Part shown: piece after piece, positions 1 through 13,185 of the stretch
Layout: every line of letters begins with the position of its first letter
Numbering within the stretch: the first letter of the stretch is position 1
Origin: Harmothoe impar
Lineage: Eukaryota > Annelida > Polychaeta > Phyllodocida > Polynoidae
Direction of reading: 5' to 3'
Length of the DNA stretch: 64,000 bases
Assembly (NCBI GenBank): GCA_947462335.1
Contig: OX381718.1
Location: 42,160,281 to 42,224,280, forward strand
Position numbers and translations under genes: made by a program
Notes under the pieces: model-generated
Seen by the model: the letters and a program-made list of their open reading frames with translations, nothing else
Database searches by the model: none
What the model was told of the DNA's origin: nothing

Positions 1-3000
1 TGATCATACCGAGGCAGACATAGGCCACGTGGCATTTTTATTTGCTCCTGAATTAACCTTAGGCTAAACAAGAATAAATTGTTTCTAGTTACCTGACCAT
101 AGTTAGGAAAATGGGGCTGACCCTAGACATTTTAATCCAATTTTGATTTAAAAAATGCATTTGGCGATTTTGAGGCCGACCCTAGACATTGTCTTTCAAT
201 ATTGAGGCAGTTTTGGGGCTATTTTAAAATTGAGTGTTGACGAGTCGAGGCCATGATCAGAGAGTCTGCGCCAACTTTCCCGAAACAATTTCTGGATACT
301 TTTTAGGCTCAAATAATTCCCACCTTCCCTAGATTTCAGACTACGTAACCTGAAAACCACATTTAGTTTCTTAATTCCTGACCCATTCCCAGGGGCCCCT
401 GAAGCATCCAAAACAACTGGCCTTCAGCTCAGGGTAAATGTTAATTATGGATAACATGGGTGGGGAGGCTTTGGACAATAAGTAATTAATAAGGGGGGAG
501 TGAGGAGCCAGACCTATGTGACCAGTTGTAAACAAGCTATGGTTTCTTTTCTTATCGGTTTTACGCATGATCCACATGATCAAAATCGATCTCGAAGATC
601 CTTCATAAGAGATTTGTCACTGCTTATATTTAGTTTCCTGTCAAAATATATCACGAGTACATTTTACAACCTTAGCTATGGACAAGCTGCTAATTTAAAC
701 AATTTTGCAAAATTAAAACATTTTTGAAATATATTTGATTTTGAGGTGTGCAGGTTTGGCCTACACAGGTTGCGTTGCCTCCCCTCCCCCAACCATTTAG
801 TCCCAGATGGCCCCCAGTGTTGTCGAACAACACCCTGTACAACATTCACTGTGGGTGTGGTTAGCAGACCACTCAGGGGGATAAGGGAGTGCTCATTTCT
901 TACAGTAAGGTGACTGCGACCTCTCCTAGCAGGGTACAACTCTATCACCACTTGCCGCTTTCATCTATATGAATTAGCAGATCTTTATACTATAAAAGGT
1001 ATGAAACCTTGAGACAAACACTAGAACTTGTGCCTATTCAATTAAGCATTCTAATCCTTTTTGTGTGTGTGTGATTACTACATGCAGCCTTGTAGTTCTA
1101 TGTGTCCGACTGATGATGAATTTATCCTATGGTACACATCTTAAACCCCTCCCACCTTTACTCAAATACACTAATCCTCCACCTCTCCCATCTTGTTGTC
1201 ACAAGATGGCCACTCCCTAACAGACTTGTCAGTGTTGGCGCCAGATGAGCAACTCACCCCGAGCTGCTCCTAGTCACACATAATAAGACTTAAACACGCA
1301 CACACAAGAGCGGCAGGGGGAGCGGGGGGGGGGGGGGGTGGATGTTCCTGTCTACAGACTTATTTCACTTCATTGTATGTCTATTGTGAAATCCTCATTA
1401 ACGAGTCAGGCAACTCTTAATGGTATTCATTGTGCGTCATATGCCAGAGCTATAATATACGCCTTTGCACCTTTTCTTAGAATTCTGCGATATTTGACGA
1501 TCCCTCAGTTTCTCTTTGTCACTTTCTTGTTTGCTCTGTGTCTCTCCTTCCAGCTTCGTCTTATGTAGACTCTCTGTGTTTGGCTCTTTTTCTCACTTTC
1601 CTTCCTTTTCCCCCATTTTCTTGCTTTCTGTTACCTTTAACTACTCTATGACCTACACTGTAAATAGTAAAACCAAACATACCTCCTTTTATGCTTTAAA
1701 CAAACCATTAATTCTACTGCTAATGTACCCTATGTACTGTTAAACTACAGTAGATTCTACCGTTCAGTTAGATTGACTTGTGACAGTGCTGTCTGTTGTG
1801 GTGGCACGCCCCCCATTCCTCTTCCCGATATGCCCTCACACTTTGGAGCCATATCCACAGTGCATCTTGGATTTGGTATCATTCCTAGTTTTTCCATCCC
1901 ATTGTTGTCTCATGTTTTCTTCTCTGAGTTCATCTCTTTCTTTTAGTGAGGGGTTCAACTCTTGGAAGCCAGATTTTATTCTCTGAAGTAATTTGGTCAG
2001 CTGCCAGAACGGTTGATGGAGTACCTGTTAACTAATGGGACACTGACAACCTTAGTCTGGCCTTAGTCTGTAGTGGCTATCCTGGGTTAGTCATAGTGAA
2101 ATTACTGTAAATTGTCAGTACTGACTAAGTGCTATTCAAAAATGACAGAGGCGAAATAAATATGACTCATGCTTTACTCAAAAAAGCCTTAGCCTAATAC
2201 AAATGGATTGGTCACTACAGACTAACCTGCAGCTGATAGTATTAGCTAACCTTGGTTTACCATATAGGGACTCAAAAATGGCTAACTAGGTTAATCACTA
2301 GTGACTGAGTTGTTAACCAGTACATGGGGGGGGGGGGAGGGAGTAAACAATCTTGACAAGACATTTTCAACCCCTCTTTGGGGGGAAGTCACATGTTTCT
2401 ATTGAAAAATCCCATAAAATGGCATGCATTAGAAAGCTTTTAGATCTGTGGGGCGGGCAAATGATTCCAACCCCACAGGGTTGGGATTAAAAAGTGTTTT
2501 TCTAGGACTGAACAGCAAATAGCATGTTCAATGGCACGGCACATTAGTTAACTAGTTATATACTGCCGGAGGCCATCATGTCAGCAGTTACAAGTGGTAA
2601 TGTATTGCCACTGCAGCTCAGTGAACCTTATTGGTTTGTTTAAGTGCCTCGGCACACGTAGACTTTGAATAGCGTTGTGCTCCGGCGCTGATACAAGACA
2701 GGCCCTATTTACAGGTTAAAAGATACAGGTTTGCTTATACACTTAATACAAATTTCAATACCTATGTAATCCGGCACTTATTCAAGACATGCGTTTATCC
2801 GAAGACCCAGTGCTTATACAAACCATTACAATATTCTCCACCTCTGTTCACCACTGCCCCATCCCTTAGCAGGAGCCCATGTAAAGTCATGCGAACCAGC
2901 CCTCAAGTAATTAATAGTTAATGTGAAGATGTGGATAAACAAGGTCTAAAAAAGGCCGCATCAAAGCTAACCGGCACCAGGACAATGTCTGACTCACCTC

Positions 3001-3290
3001 AGACAAACGGGAGGCGGCCATTTTCTAAGAAAGTACCTCATTTTCCTAACCTGCCTCCATCACACCAATTGTCACTGCATAAACGTTGGCATTTAAGAAA
3101 ACTTTTCCTTGCTTTAAGCTTTAAAACCACTCAAATGCCATTATGACGTTTCCATGATATATCCCTGGCCATTACTGAACTTAAAGCCACTTACAGGGTG
3201 ACTTTAAGCAATAAGAATATTGCGTAAATAGCAACTTTTATGCAGCATGTATTGCTTAAAGTGTGGAAATTGGTAGAGTTTACACTCTTC
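1..3290. other. No recognised gene; degenerate repeats
   Basis: I see no exon I can support here. The stretch holds poly-G runs near 1324-1338 and 2326-2338. At 100-200 there is a degenerate copy of a repeat with the motif GGCCGACCCTAGACAT, which recurs near 19.85 and 21.2 kb. At about 2030-2330 there is a degenerate foldback in which AGTCTGTAGTGGC and TGGTCACTACAGACT face each other. Short open frames are not supported by splice sites or recognisable protein sequence. Confidence 0.5.
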
Positions 3291-3299
3291 ACTATTGGT

Positions 3300-3610
3300 A
3301 AGGCTGACAATGGTGACGTGGCCACTAATTATGAGCTGAAATTAAGGCTGACAAAGGCAACCTATAGTAGATCTAGATCTCTGAGCTGTTGCTGAGCCTG
3401 ACAAGGCTGTATGTAGTAACTGACAAAGACTGTCTATAAATACATGTATTAGCTCCTGAACTCCTGAAAAGGTAGACAAAGGCTGTCTGTAGTAGCTCAC
3501 TGACTGACAAAGGCTGCCCATAGTAGGACTCTGAGCTTTTGGTGGGTCGACAAAGGCTTTCCATAGTACATCACTATGCTGTTGGACTGACAATGGCAAT
3601 ATTTATTTTA
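3300..3610. repeat. Degenerate minisatellite
   Basis: Imperfect tandem units share the core CTGACAAAGGCTG followed by ATAGTAG and CTGAGCT. About five diverged units of 50-60 bp are visible. No coding meaning. Confidence 0.55.
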
Positions 3611-4469
3611 AAATGAACACACTGTAGGAGCATAATATGCAGGAAGCAGGGAACGATTAAACTGTTGTCTTTTGTTAGTAAGGCCTAGGAGCTAAGAAGG
3701 CTAATGCTACGGTTTGATTTTCAAAAAGATTGAATTCTGAGGCCCACTTGTCGGACAAACTAACTTGAAGCAAGTGTTTAACAATGAACGTTCCAGAAGT
3801 GTGAAGAAATTGAGTTCATTGAATCCTGTAAGTACATAAGCCATAGTTAATCAGATTAGCAGACCCCCCCCCCCCCCACCCCAGCCTCCTTACCCACCTC
3901 CTTCCAACCTCCCTCACCACAAGCAAACTGTACCGCACACTACAATAGGTAAAACAGACAAGGTATTGTGGTGGGAGAGTGTACCGCTACAGGTGTTCAG
4001 GGGGGAGAGCGACTCAGTGGTTTAAGGTCTGCACGCGAGGTGGCGCATTGACCTCCCCTCAGGCCAACAATAGAGCAACTCATCAGGCTCATTTACATAA
4101 TTAACGAGGTCTGTGAGCAGTTCAGAGCAGGATGTAAAACAAAAAGGTATCAGGCCTCAATTCTTGATGTTACCTCAATCATGGAACCAAGGTTCAGGCT
4201 AAATTCCACTTAGTGAAATACTTTTTTCACAATTACTTTGTGCTCACTCAGAAGGCGATTTATTTTTTCCCTCTAAATTGCCTCTAACGTTGACTTCACG
4301 GTTAGATATAAGTAGAATTTTACCGTGTTTGTAATTAGTAAAAAGGTGTAAGAACAAGTCAATGGGAGTAGATATCAGTGTTTTTGACAGAAATGAAAAG
4401 AGCTGATGAAGTTTCGTCCACAAATGGTTCTCTTGCATGCTCTATGCTATGGCCCATATTATAATAAAA

Positions 4470-4535
4470 GCTGCATCGCAATGTGTCGCAATGTGTTACA
4501 ATGTGTCGCAATGTATCGCAATGTATCGCAATAGC
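4470..4535. repeat. Short tandem repeat, CGCAATGT type
   Basis: A 9-11 bp unit reading roughly GTGTCGCAAT is repeated six or seven times with small variations. Confidence 0.6.
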
Positions 4536-4855
4536 TGCAATGGCAAATACTTGAATACACCTTAGGCATTCTGATGTCCCATACATGTTGTTAAATTGGC
4601 AAATGAGCACTTAATTGCATTGCTGGCAAATAAACAAAAAGCCTTGAGGCATCATGCCGTCCTCAAAGGGTTAAACTTGCAAAGTTGTTACAAAAACATC
4701 CATCTGACCTCAGCAGACCGCTTGTTCGCTACTCAGACACCATTGTTTGACCGTGCCTAAGTTAGAGCCAAAGAATTGATCCCTTGATGCCCTTAAAGTG
4801 AATATGTCCAGACTCTGCCTCCTCCCTTTTCACACCCCTGTCTGACCTCTCCTAG

Positions 4856-5174
4856 CCCTTTGAGGATGCATGCCGCAAAAAGATGACTTTTTGTCAATGA
4901 GCAATTCACTGCTGCTGCATTGGTGCATCACGCTGATCCTTCAGGACAGTATCAACCCCGTAGAGTCGGTATGATGCTTGAATGTCGCTTTGGCGAGTCA
5001 CTCACCAGGGCTGCATTCGTGCATCATGCCAACCCTACGAGGTTGATGTTTATGCTCCAAAAGATTCAACAGATGTTTGAATATAGCTTTGACGAATAAC
5101 TCTGAAATGCTGCATTCATGTATTATGGCGACAAGAAAAAATAATGTATCAAATCACCATGTTGCCCATAAATG
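4856..5174. mobile_element. MITE-like repeat, CCCTTT family (degenerate)
   Basis: Starts with CCCTTTGAGG and ends next to TTAA. Inside are motifs such as CATGATGC and GTATCAACCCCGTA that recur in the copies near 14.7, 19.3, 23.8 and 26.1 kb. TTAA flanks and CCC-starting ends resemble piggyBac-type non-autonomous elements. Family assignment is inference. Confidence 0.45.
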
Positions 5175-5261
5175 GTTAAAGTAGATTACAGGTGAGATTA
5201 AAGTTGGTATCTTACATGCTCCTTACCTGCCTGCCCCCCCCCCTCCATTGTTACCTGCCAA

Positions 5262-5275
5262 GTTACCATGGCAAC
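5262..5275 (+). promoter_or_regulatory. RFX X-box-like site
   Basis: GTTACCATGGCAAC matches the X-box consensus GTNRCC-AT-GGYAAC bound by RFX factors. It lies about 640 bp upstream of the first visible selenoprotein W exon. Function is not shown by sequence alone. Confidence 0.3.
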
Positions 5276-5899
5276 GGGTGGGTGTAAACAAAGAGTGAGT
5301 TGTATCACTCGAAACGAGGCTCATCTAAATCTGTACTCAGCTTGGCAAACACCCACTGCTTCCTTTAGGCAACTCCTTGGTTTCATTTCTCTTTTTTTGT
5401 TCTCGTTCTTTCTCTCTATATTTTATTCAGTAGGTTTGCATTAGGTGGTTCAATTTGAGGGATGGGTATCGGGATGGATGGGTATGGTTGGGGTTGGGTT
5501 GAGGGGTGTAGCAGAAGCAATCATTAGTGATGGGTCATTTGTTGTCAGTCTGGGGTCTTTGTTTAATGTTTAATGGAAATAATCAAATCCAATGATGTCT
5601 AATATGTGTAATGATACCAAGGCAGCGATGAAATATCAATTTGATACCATATGTATTCACCCTGAAACCATACTATAATTGACTTTACTAAAAACACATG
5701 GCATTCACCCAAAAGTGTCCACGCCCCTGATTACTCCTAAGGTGCATCACCCGAAACAAGACCCCAAGTCCCCTTTTTAAGAAATATAGCTGGATAAAGT
5801 GGTCATGAGATGTCTCTGAAGTAAAACACAGGAAAATACATTCAGATTGCTAGTAATTATGTATAAATATGATGTTTACTGTGACCTTTGCTGTTTCAG

Positions 5900-8800
5900 G
5901 TACGGATGAGCATACGGTATCAAGGTAGGGCTGGTTCTGTTTGAATTTGCAATGCGTATATTATTTCATGAATGCTTTTCGAAAATACATCCTCATTGGG
6001 ATATCATTCTAAAAACTAATCAGGATATTCACAAATTTCACAGTATATATATAGAAAACATTTTTGGATGAACCAACTATTATGATCAGTCCCTAGGACC
6101 TTCAATTAAGTTATATCACTGTACCAAGTCCTAATTCATTAAACCCATTTGTCAGGACGATACATGAGGCAAACACTGGTGAGTGACTCTGAGGGTCACT
6201 AAAGGGTCTACCTGGAACTCCACTACCCAATTTTGTCTCAAGATCGGAGTTATTCTCAAAAACAGTTATAACTAACTAGTTAGTCAAGGTACTGACGACA
6301 GGGGGTGCCACATGCAACGTTCCTGTCCCAGCTATGGGTGACGCCGTAACGTAACACTGCTCCTCTCAGTCACCAAATTCAAAGTAATATACAAAATGTT
6401 TTAATTGTATATAAAGGCTAACCCGAAGTATAATTTTAACAGTCAGTGCTAAGTCTTGATTCTAAAGGTAACCATATCTTGGTTTCCCTATATGTGTTAC
6501 AGTTCCGTGAACTACGGACGGAACTTGAGAATGCCTTTGAACAACAAGTCGTGGTGGTAAGTACAATATCTTATTGCCAATTTCACATGAAAACTAGCAT
6601 TTCCAGCGATACCTTTTTTCTGTTTCGGCGAGCATGTAATTGGAACTCGTTTATCTGTAAAATTGTGAAAGAAAAAAAGTATGAAGCTTTCGGTAAATAA
6701 TATGAAACAAATACAAGAAAAGAAAGGTTTATGAGTACAGAATTGTTTTTTTTTCAGGTCGGAGTACGAGCAAAAGAAAATAACGGAGAATTCGAGGTAG
6801 AGGTAGATGAAGACATGGTCCATTCAAAAAAGGTAAAGCAACCCGCATGTTTATGGTGCTTCAAATAATAAATAAAACACGTCCAATCATATTTTAATAG
6901 TGTTAATTATCTATCTATTCTTGCTCATAGTCCATGCAACTATTTCTGACAACATATCCCTGGACCACCCTTAAGCCCTGACTCCACTAGGGTGACACAT
7001 GTACTTGCGGAACGGAGCGATCTTTTTAATGTTTTCTTCTTGACCATATCGCCCCATTTCGCCCCATTTCGCCCCATTTCGCCCCATTTCGCCCCATTTC
7101 GCCCTGATTTCGCCCTGATTTCGCCCTGCTTTAGGCGTTTCTAAAGCCCAAAATCCACGGCGGCAGGATCCTGCGTTAAAACGGTATCGCCCCCCTGCCG
7201 CCGCTATTTCGCCGCTATTTCGCCCTGCCGCCTTTTTTCGCGCCTGTGCCGCCAAAGTCCACGGCGTTAGATGGGCGAAATTGGCGCAGCAGGGCGAAAT
7301 AGCGGCGAAATAGCGGCGGCAGGGGGCGATACCGTTTTAACGCAGGATCCTGCCGCCGTGGATTTTGGGCTTTAGGGCGACACTGCCGCGAAATGAAGCG
7401 AAATGAGGCGAAATATACAAGAACAAAACATTAGAAGGATCGCCTCGTTTCGCATGGGCCTGTGTCGCCCTAGTGGAGCCCAGGCTCATGTGTGTGAGCA
7501 GCCGAGGCCCTTTGTGGGCTACACTTGGTCGAACACTGGATTAGATATGCCTTGTTAACCATTCTTACGTTTGATAACCAACATATCTTTGTCAAACAAA
7601 ATTTATAAATACTAAAAGACCTACTGTTAAAATCGTAAAGTTCAATGAACTATAGAGTGATAAACATTTGACGATTTCCTCTTTTTCATTTAATAAATCA
7701 ATGTATTTCTTATTTAGGCACTCAATTCTCACAGATAAAATCAAATGTGTTGAAATTGAACATAAGTTTCTCTTTAACCTTACAGCAGGGGGATGGATTC
7801 CCCGAAGGCGCCAAACTGCGGCGGATCAAGGCAGCGATAGAAGACTGCCTGAACCCCGATGTAGACTGGTCGGTAAGTAGGAAAACATCAGTTATAACAC
7901 TAAATTCATATCTGATTTTAGAATTCTACAATGTACTTTCAAAATGTAAAGTTAAAATAATTGAATTGCTTAAAATTGACTTCTTTTAATTGTTGACAAA
8001 CATTTGACAATTAAAAACAGTTACTAGATAGATATACTTGGTAAAGGGTTTGGAAAACACTTAGATGTGTCTCCAAACGATTTTCAAGCATTTCTTGAGA
8101 CACCAACGTATGATTGAATATCTTATCACATGCAACATTTTCTCAGCCAAAGTGATTCATGATACCGGTAGTTAAATTATAGATAATCTATTGACTTTGC
8201 ATGATCATAATTTAATCATTGATTGCTTAACATAATGTCGATGTAATACCTGTATAATAATTTGCAAAAGCTTTAGCCTTTTTAACAACTTCAAAATTAT
8301 ACTGTAAATATTTCTTTCTTTTAACCACATTAAAGGTTATAATACATATATATGACCATCAGAAAAAGCAATCAATTATTGAATTCTATTTTATAATATC
8401 AATAAAAAGTAAACAAAAACTAAAACACTATCGCTTCATCCCACCAAATGACAGACGCCAAATTATATGGCCGGATTATATGACTAAATTATTCGGTATG
8501 TTTTCAGTTCGTTTGACGACCGTGTATTGTAACGTTCAACTGTATGTGATGTAAATTTGATGTTGTGTCTTGTCCCTATGAATAATTAAGCAATTAATTA
8601 TTCTTTATTATGACCTCAATGACACTGCCCTTATATCCCCTTAATGACAGAGACCTAATTATATGGAAGAAGACGACTAACTTTATTGGTATGTCCAGGC
8701 ACCTAATGTTGAAGGGAACGATGTATTGTGACTCGGTTAGTGTCAATGGGAATATTGTATTGTAATGCTAGTTAACGCACCAAGCTATAGTGTCAGTGGA

Positions 8801-11285
8801 AACAATATTAATGTATTGTAACACTAGATGCACCCAGATAGTATTAGTGGGAACATTGTATTGTAACGCGAGTCCATGTACCGAATCAATGTTGGTGGGG
8901 ACATTGTATTGTAACGCTAGTCTATGTACCGAATCAATGTTAGTGGGAACTGTATTGTAACGCTAGTCTATGTACCAAATCAATGTTGGTGGGGCCAATG
9001 TATTGTAACGCTAGTCTATATGCACTAATTACTTTTGGTGGGAACATTGTATTGTAACACTAGTCTATATATGCACCCAGCTAATGTCGATGGGAACATT
9101 GTATTGTCTCTGCACTATACAGTGTCAGTAGGAGCAATGCATTATGTATTGCAAGTTTAGTCAATAGAATTAGTTGTCAAACGAGAAGTCATCCTGCATT
9201 CACAGAGATGTGGGGATAGTATCAAATTGATGTTTCTATGTTACTTAATTCCAGGATAATGTGTTGTTCTCAAATTCACAATTAAGGATTATTAGTATTT
9301 TTATCCAATGAATAAGAATGGGAAGATGATATTATCATGACAATACACATCTAGGGTGGAACTTTCTTGTTCTATCATGGCCAGTGTGAGGGGGGATTCT
9401 GATTGACGAACACCCAAGATACGGGCCTGTAAAAATGTTTTCCTAGAAAAGGTATTGTAACTTTCCGCCCCAAAATTAGTATTCAGTAGAAATGGGAATG
9501 CTTAAATATATAGACTTATAGAACTTTCAACGAGGGTATTTTAAAGCAAATAATACTAAATTTTCGTTTTTAAGAAGTGGGAATACAGTTGGATAAGGGT
9601 TATCAGGGTGTTATAGTGTCGCGGTGTTTATTTCACCCCAGACCCTTACCTATTTGGTGTTTGAGAAAAACATAGCAATTGTGGTCTGTAATACTTGTTG
9701 GATTTTCTGCACAAAGAGAATTGTCCAATACTTTCAAAATAAGTTCTCCCCATCAATTCCTGGTGAGATGATATGCTATTGAGGAAACATAGGGGAAAAA
9801 CACCTAATGAATCAATTCTACACTAAAATATCAATGAAAATGATACGTACTAAAAGAATAATGCTTCATCCCGCTAAATGACAGAAAGCCAATTATATGG
9901 ATTAATAAGTTCCTCGGTATGTTACTATATTAGCTTTGGTGGGAATAGTGTATATCGTACCGTTGATATATTTGATGTCATTTTGATATTGTGTTTGGTC
10001 CTCATTGAAACAGGATAAATGATCACGCTTTTCACATCTCTAGTATCTCTGAATAAACATGAAAACCTTGCAGTAATGGTCAGATTTTGATCTGTCTCCT
10101 AATAACCATATCGTAGCATATTTAAAAAGCTTGAACATTCTCTTAAAATATTTTAGCAACCTTAGGTAAGAAGAACAAATGAGGATAAATTAAAATATTT
10201 TGAACTTACTTCTCCAATTCATATTTACTTGAAAAGAATTGATGCTTTCTCCAAACTTGAGGCCCAATTTCCTTATTCATGATGCAAGGCAAAATGTATT
10301 ACACAAAAAATGTGTCTGGTTTAGACTGTACACTTATAATCCATATTGTACGATGTGTCTGTAAACACTAGACAAGTCAATTGTGAGAAAATATCAACAT
10401 TCTTTTCTTTTAATCTATAATTTGGAATATACTTAGCCTATGAATTTTTCTTATCATTGACTGTTCTGTGTCATAAGTGTTGTTTAATTGTGTCATCCAC
10501 ATGGCTCATACTGAATTGAAGTTGCATGGTTTATAGTAATGTGTACTGTTGTTAAATATTGTTTGTGAAATACGTTAAAAACATGGAAGAATTTTGGTTC
10601 TCATAAAACGTCGATAAAGATTTTTTTAAACTGACTTTATTATCAATCCAAATCTAACAGTACAGTTGGATATATTACGATGGATCTATTAGCATATATA
10701 ACATTTTTGTACAGATCTCTGAGAAGAATTGCTTGGTTTTAAATCTTGTAAATTTTGATTGTGCCTGCTTTAGTTTTATGGTATCTGTACATAATATTTA
10801 CACGTGGCTTCCTGAATTTATATGACTGTTTTGCTTAATTGATGTATAAAAGTTTTACCATAAGCAAGATCTTTTGTGCTATAGTTTTAACAGTTGACGT
10901 CATATATTTTACATTTTTATTTTATAATCTTTGCATCCTAATTGTAATTGTTACAACTACTCGTTTTCAAAACAAAGATCTAACAATAACGACAAGATTT
11001 GTTTTTCTAGTTCCCTTTGAATTTTACCCGATTGATTAATATGAATCCAGTTATAGTGTATCCATCCGTCGTCAATCAAAGCAAATATTTAGATATTTTT
11101 AAATCTCATGAGGTCAAATTTGTCTTACCTCAGGGAGAGCAAATCAATTTCTTCATATTCATTTCGAGTTCATTCTTTGTATTATATATCATATATATTA
11201 TTTTAATGTATATGTATATCAAGTTTTTATCCCTTTTCTTGCACTATCTAACTATTTTTCTACATTTTTATATCCATTTTAGTGA
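5900..11285 (+). CDS. Selenoprotein W family (Rdx) protein, 5' end not found
   Basis: Four coding exons are visible: 5900-5924, 6503-6556, 6758-6832 and 7786-7872, then a terminal exon opening with the stop TGA at 11283-11285. All junctions are GT-AG and phase-compatible. The translation aligns without gaps to vertebrate SelW as I recall it: FRELRTELENAF after the Sec position, then GEFEVEVDEDMVHSKK, then QGDGF. SelW is a small cytosolic thioredoxin-fold redox protein. The TGA at 5907 falls exactly where SelW has Sec, in the context YG-U-AYGIKF. A SECIS-like fold follows in the 3' UTR. Oddity: the residue three before the TGA, normally the Cys of CxxU, has a codon ending in G (first base of the exon) and so cannot be Cys. 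The first exon was not located. Alternatively, an unspliced in-frame ATG at 5859 gives a different N-terminus, but that stretch looks like a splice acceptor tract. Confidence 0.82.
5907..5909 (+). other. In-frame TGA, predicted Sec codon
   Basis: With the exon read in the only frame that joins the next exon in phase, codons are Tyr-Gly-TGA-Ala-Tyr-Gly-Ile-Lys. The following 17 residues align gap-free with SelW, putting TGA on the Sec residue. Confidence 0.75.
6976..7484. mobile_element. Foldback element in the selW intron
   Basis: Ends are inverted repeats built on CTCCACTAGGGYGACAC. The inner arms at 7141-7228 and 7289-7375 are inverted copies of about 87 bp differing by one base in a C run. 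A 10-bp tandem TTTCGCCCCA precedes the left arm (about 7047-7110). It has no coding capacity. A related end lies near 33826. Confidence 0.8.
8690..9115. repeat. Minisatellite in the selW intron
   Basis: About seven units of 50-60 bp share GGGAACATTGTATTGTAACG and CTAGTCTATGTACC. The related motif AATGACAGA with AATTATATGG occurs near 8450, 8645 and 9880, so the array seems to have grown from a longer dispersed repeat. Confidence 0.75.
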
Positions 11286-11323
11286 TTGCGCTTTGAAACT
11301 TTCCTGTACTGAGGGTCCTCGGA

Positions 11324-11370
11324 TGACGGTGGACTTTACAATCCGTCAATGCGGAAAGAGTTCACCCGAA
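11324..11370 (+). promoter_or_regulatory. SECIS element (form 2-like)
   Basis: The quartet strands are TGAC (11324-11327) and CGAA (11367-11370), fitting the UGAN/NGAW rule with tandem G.A pairs. Helix II is GGTGGACTTT (11328-11337) against AGAGTTCACC (11357-11366), 10 pairs including two wobbles. The conserved AA lies at 11340-11341 in the apical region, and CCG/CGG can form a mini-stem above it. It sits about 40 bases after the selW stop. It would recruit SBP2 and EFSec to recode the TGA at 5907. Confidence 0.7.
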
Positions 11371-11681
11371 GGAAACTAATGAGGGCCCGTCAGGACTGGA
11401 CAGGGCCGAAGTCTATCATGATCAACAACAGCAACAACGACAACAACAACAGCAACAACAAAAAGACCATAATATCTTTACTTGAAATTCCAAATGAGCC
11501 ATTTGCAGAAGCTTTTTCTTCAAAGTCAGTCAGCTTTGTATCATAAAAGTTGAATTTGTAGATAGTGCGTTGAGAGTTATTTACTATATGTTTGAGGTGT
11601 GAATGCGTTGCAATGTATACTGCTTTCTATGGATGTGGTATTTGCTGATCATCATGAGATATAGTATGTGAGATGTGATTC

Positions 11682-11687
11682 AATAAA
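11682..11687 (+). promoter_or_regulatory. Polyadenylation signal of selW
   Basis: AATAAA about 400 bases after the selW stop codon, the first canonical signal downstream on this strand. Confidence 0.5.
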
Positions 11688-11689
11688 AT

Positions 11690-13185
11690 GGAAGTTTTAA
11701 AGGTTTTGAAAAGTAAATACAACCTACAAAGTGCACAAAAAACATGACGTAGGAAGTATTATAAGGGGTCCTTCCTAGATTAATTCAACTAAAGATAATA
11801 TACTAGGTGTCACAGTTGTAGAAATGTATTTAGTCGTGTGCTATTGAAGACAGCAATGAAAATACGTATATAAAATCTTAAACCTCTAGCTCTCAAAGAG
11901 AACTATTTATGTATTGAATATTTCAATAAATCTGGCCCTGATTAAGTAATTATCATATCCCAATGAAACAATGCAGATTACAAGTAATCATAATGAATGG
12001 CAGTGATTGGATGTGTGTAATACAATGCTTTAGCCACTAGTATGAATGTGAATAGAATAGTGATTTGATCCTTTCAGAGCAAATTCATCTCGATAAATTT
12101 TATTTCTCAGATAAAGTTGCATCAGAATTTGCTTTCTATCAAGAGCACAAATGGTTTGCCTTTTCTATCCCATTGTACATAATGCATTCACAAAAGTACA
12201 CAGTAAATCAACAGCTAACAAAATAATCATAGTACATTGACTGCAAAGAATTCAAGAAAAATGTAGTTTAAGGACATTTTTTGCAAAACCATTTACATAT
12301 GAAATCGATATCCAGGAAGGGTAACCATTAGAAGTGTAAATCATTACATTTGATAATCGATAAACAGTTCTCCATGCTTTGCAGATAATAAAACACTCTT
12401 GGTCGTAATTTCACGACATTATTTGTACACCATGTCATGTGTGTAATCATAACATTGAGCTTGCATAACACATTTTGTTCATGATTTGAATAAATAAAAA
12501 TCATAAAAACCTATGAAATATGATGTGGTGATTTACTGATGTACACAATGAATTTACCAGCACCACAATTGCTCTCATAATACGATATAACAAAACTGTG
12601 AGCTAGCACAAACCCATATATATATATATATTTTTCTCCAAGATGTGATGAACACCTACAGTTTTTACCGTTCTATGATAGTTATCTCCTGTGAATATCA
12701 ATGATGAAGCATAGCATACCACTCTCCTTGAGTCTTTTTGATTATTGAATTGGTGCAAAGCTCTAGACGTCATAACACACGCAAATTCATGATAATTAAC
12801 ATTATTGACAATAATACACATGCATTAATATAGAAATAAGCACCAATTCTTTCCCCTTAATCCCGCACCGACATTTCGAGATGATGCTGGCACATCATAA
12901 GAACTCTTTAAGAGTGTAATTATCAATGATACAGCATTGAGATGATGCAATGAAATAGCACTACCGAGCGACTCGCACGGGGGCATTCATAAATCATGAA
13001 AACAAAGGGACATGGTGTGACATCTCATGTTTGACCCAGTATAGCACCACGTGTATCTTGCCACTGCATATACATGATCAGGCTTGGCCCCTAGGTAATA
13101 ATAGGAGACTGGCCTGGCCACTGCAGAATAAATATTACATTTAGAACAAAACATATATAACACATTAAAATCCAGTTGGGTCCAT
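11690..13185. other. Convergent intergenic region
   Basis: AT-rich sequence between the 3' ends of the selW gene (plus) and the MS4A-like gene (minus). A short TA run lies near 12617-12631. No exon or structured element is recognisable. Confidence 0.5.

Noticed and set aside
4470..4535. CRISPR-like array
   Set aside because: Units are about 10 bp with no spacers and the genome is eukaryotic; it is a simple tandem repeat. The same applies to the arrays at 3.3, 8.7 and 28.9 kb.
5264..5330. ATG inside the X-box as the first SelW exon
   Set aside because: The frame lacks the Val-x-Val-x-Tyr strand expected at the SelW N-terminus.
5859..5899. In-frame ATG giving an unspliced N-terminus for SelW
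   Set aside because: The sequence CCTTTGCTGTTTCAG looks like a splice acceptor tract, and the resulting peptide does not match SelW.
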